Below, in pieces: positions 59,302 through 59,967 of a stretch of DNA of 59,967 bases (position 1 is the stretch's first letter; the number at the start of each line of letters is the position of its first letter). The translations under genes were made by a program, and so were the position numbers. The notes beneath the pieces were generated by a model. That model worked only from the letters and a program-made list of their open reading frames with translations. It made no database searches and had not been told where the DNA came from. The stretch comes from Kribbella albertanoniae (GTDB lineage: Bacteria; Actinomycetota; Actinomycetes; Propionibacteriales; Kribbellaceae): NCBI RefSeq assembly GCF_004348455.1, contig NZ_SMKA01000021.1, forward strand, positions 1-59,967. The letters are read 5' to 3'.

Positions 59302-59655
59302 CGGTGGTCGTCGTTGCCTATCCGGGCGGGCAACCTGTCGCAGCCTCTCTCCGCCTGTCGCGGCCTGTCGCCACCGTGCTGCAGTGACCAGGCCGCGGTT
59401 GCGGCACTTGAGGTGCGGCACTTGAGGTACTGCCATCATCACCAGGCAACCGCTGCGTGAGCTTGGGGACGATCAGGCCGACGACCACCTAGCCGTACAC
59501 CACTCTTGTTGGGCCTAATTTCGCCCCTCCTGCCCGATGTGTGGGTGATTCGCCGTCATCCCCATCACAACGTCCGAACATCCGCACACCAGGCGCGCGT
59601 GTCCTTCGGACGTCGCGGGTACGGCGCTCTGCTGGCCCGGCGTGTACTGCGGGGG

Positions 59656-59701
59656 GCTGGGGAGTTCTACCCGTCGTTTTCGGGGGGTACGACTCCCCAG
59701 C
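59656..59701. other. Long hairpin with internal loop
   Basis: GCTGGGGAGT (59656-59665) pairs perfectly with ACTCCCCAGC (59692-59701). After a two-by-two internal loop, TACCC (59668-59672) pairs with GGGTA (59685-59689). The loop holds TTTT. This could be a structured RNA or terminator; no T-run follows the stem on the + strand. Confidence 0.5.
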
Positions 59702-59766
59702 GCCGCCGGGCGACCGTGCATCGCACCTGACCGAGCTGGCAACCGGGGGTTTGAACAGGGAATGGT

Positions 59767-59818
59767 GGGTGTGGACAGGTCATTACTTGTTCATGCCCAC
59801 CACAGGCTGTCCACACCC
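59767..59818. other. 12-bp perfect inverted repeat with DnaA-box-like arms
   Basis: GGGTGTGGACAG (59767-59778) is the exact inverse of CTGTCCACACCC (59807-59818), with 28 bases between. Each arm contains CTGTCCACA, one base from the actinobacterial DnaA-box TTGTCCACA. It may be a hairpin or a pair of inverted protein sites. Confidence 0.5.
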
Positions 59819-59967
59819 CCGGATGGTGTCCGACCCTACGGACGGCGCGGTCTCCGGATCCATCGGACGTGCCGCAGAAGCCACCGCTGATGGGTCAGCC
59901 GATAGCGCCTCGTCACTACTGGCAGCACCCGAAGCCCGTCAGCCCCAGGCAACGTTCACCTCTGGCC

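Larger units (their letters stand above)
59302..59967. other. No convincing gene; contains short repeats and two strong hairpins
   Basis: Open frames here are short, with poor codon pattern and no recognised motif. The region contains CCTGTCGC three times (59334, 59354, 59364), a tandem 14-bp repeat GCGGCACTTGAGGT (59401-59414 and 59415-59428), and the hairpins at 59656-59701 and 59767-59818 listed separately. A structured RNA or the control region of a gene beyond the window edge is possible. Confidence 0.5.

Noticed and set aside
59767..59818. Replication origin from two DnaA-box-like arms
   Set aside because: Only two inverted boxes, no cluster of boxes, no AT-rich unwinding region, and no dnaA, dnaN or parAB gene in the window.

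Overview
The window is high-GC actinobacterial DNA. Gene density is high and many starts are GTG or TTG. Family content is typical of Actinobacteria: an R2lox oxidase with its TetR gene, a bacterial XPB helicase with its partner, a HelR/HelD-type helicase, a second divergent EF-Tu, and CUT1 ABC transporters without their own ATPase. I suspect a Kribbella-like member of the Propionibacteriales, but this is inference from style and gene content; there is no rRNA gene to test it. I see no tRNA, rRNA, CRISPR array, transposase or phage gene.

Layout. 1-2.1 kb: a drug-exporter gene (cut by the window edge) divergent from its TetR regulator. 2.1-6.7 kb: a cold-shock protein with an extra tail, a HAD-LarE fusion, a TauD-type dioxygenase, and a TetR-R2lox pair. 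6.7-9.9 kb: HxlR regulator, MFS exporter with two matching operator sites, and an acyl-CoA synthetase. 9.9-13.8 kb: a reverse-strand run made of a small acidic membrane protein, a histidine kinase, an OmpR-type regulator, a DUF4956 membrane protein and a VTC-type polyphosphate polymerase. 13.9-19.1 kb: an Mrr-like nuclease, a secreted propeller-like protein, a SIMPL protein, an apparent Nramp transporter remnant, a phosphoesterase, a DUF427 protein and a hydrolase. 19.2-19.5 kb: four 59-bp hairpin-forming repeats arranged as two 144-bp dimers.

20.3-28.0 kb: an XPB helicase pair, a NarL-type two-component system whose kinase carries a second degenerate kinase half, and a secreted peptidoglycan-binding-like protein. 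28.1-34.2 kb: a probable sialic-acid or sialoglycan locus made of a GntR/FadR regulator, an aldolase-type lyase, a sialidase without signal peptide, and a divergent lipoprotein plus two permeases. 34.3-40.7 kb: PAP2 protein, HelR-like helicase, fatty-acid desaturase with its ferredoxin-reductase partner, and a PucR-like regulator. 40.6-44.7 kb: two paralogous TPM-like membrane proteins, an MFS exporter and an ArsR regulator.

44.7-51.0 kb is the most unusual part. Two tandem genes each join a cytoplasmic HD-phosphohydrolase domain, five membrane helices and an outer PQQ-type beta-propeller; the first copy has lost its catalytic residues. They are followed by a divergent EF-Tu carrying residues known from elfamycin-resistant EF-Tu. 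Its leader looks like an attenuator with a leaderless 33-codon peptide. 51.0-59.3 kb: CutC and DUF4031, a LacI regulator, a multicopper oxidase operon with two small paralogous membrane proteins, an ArsR-AHSA1-reductase operon and two domain-of-unknown-function genes. The last 0.67 kb has no convincing gene but contains two strong hairpins.
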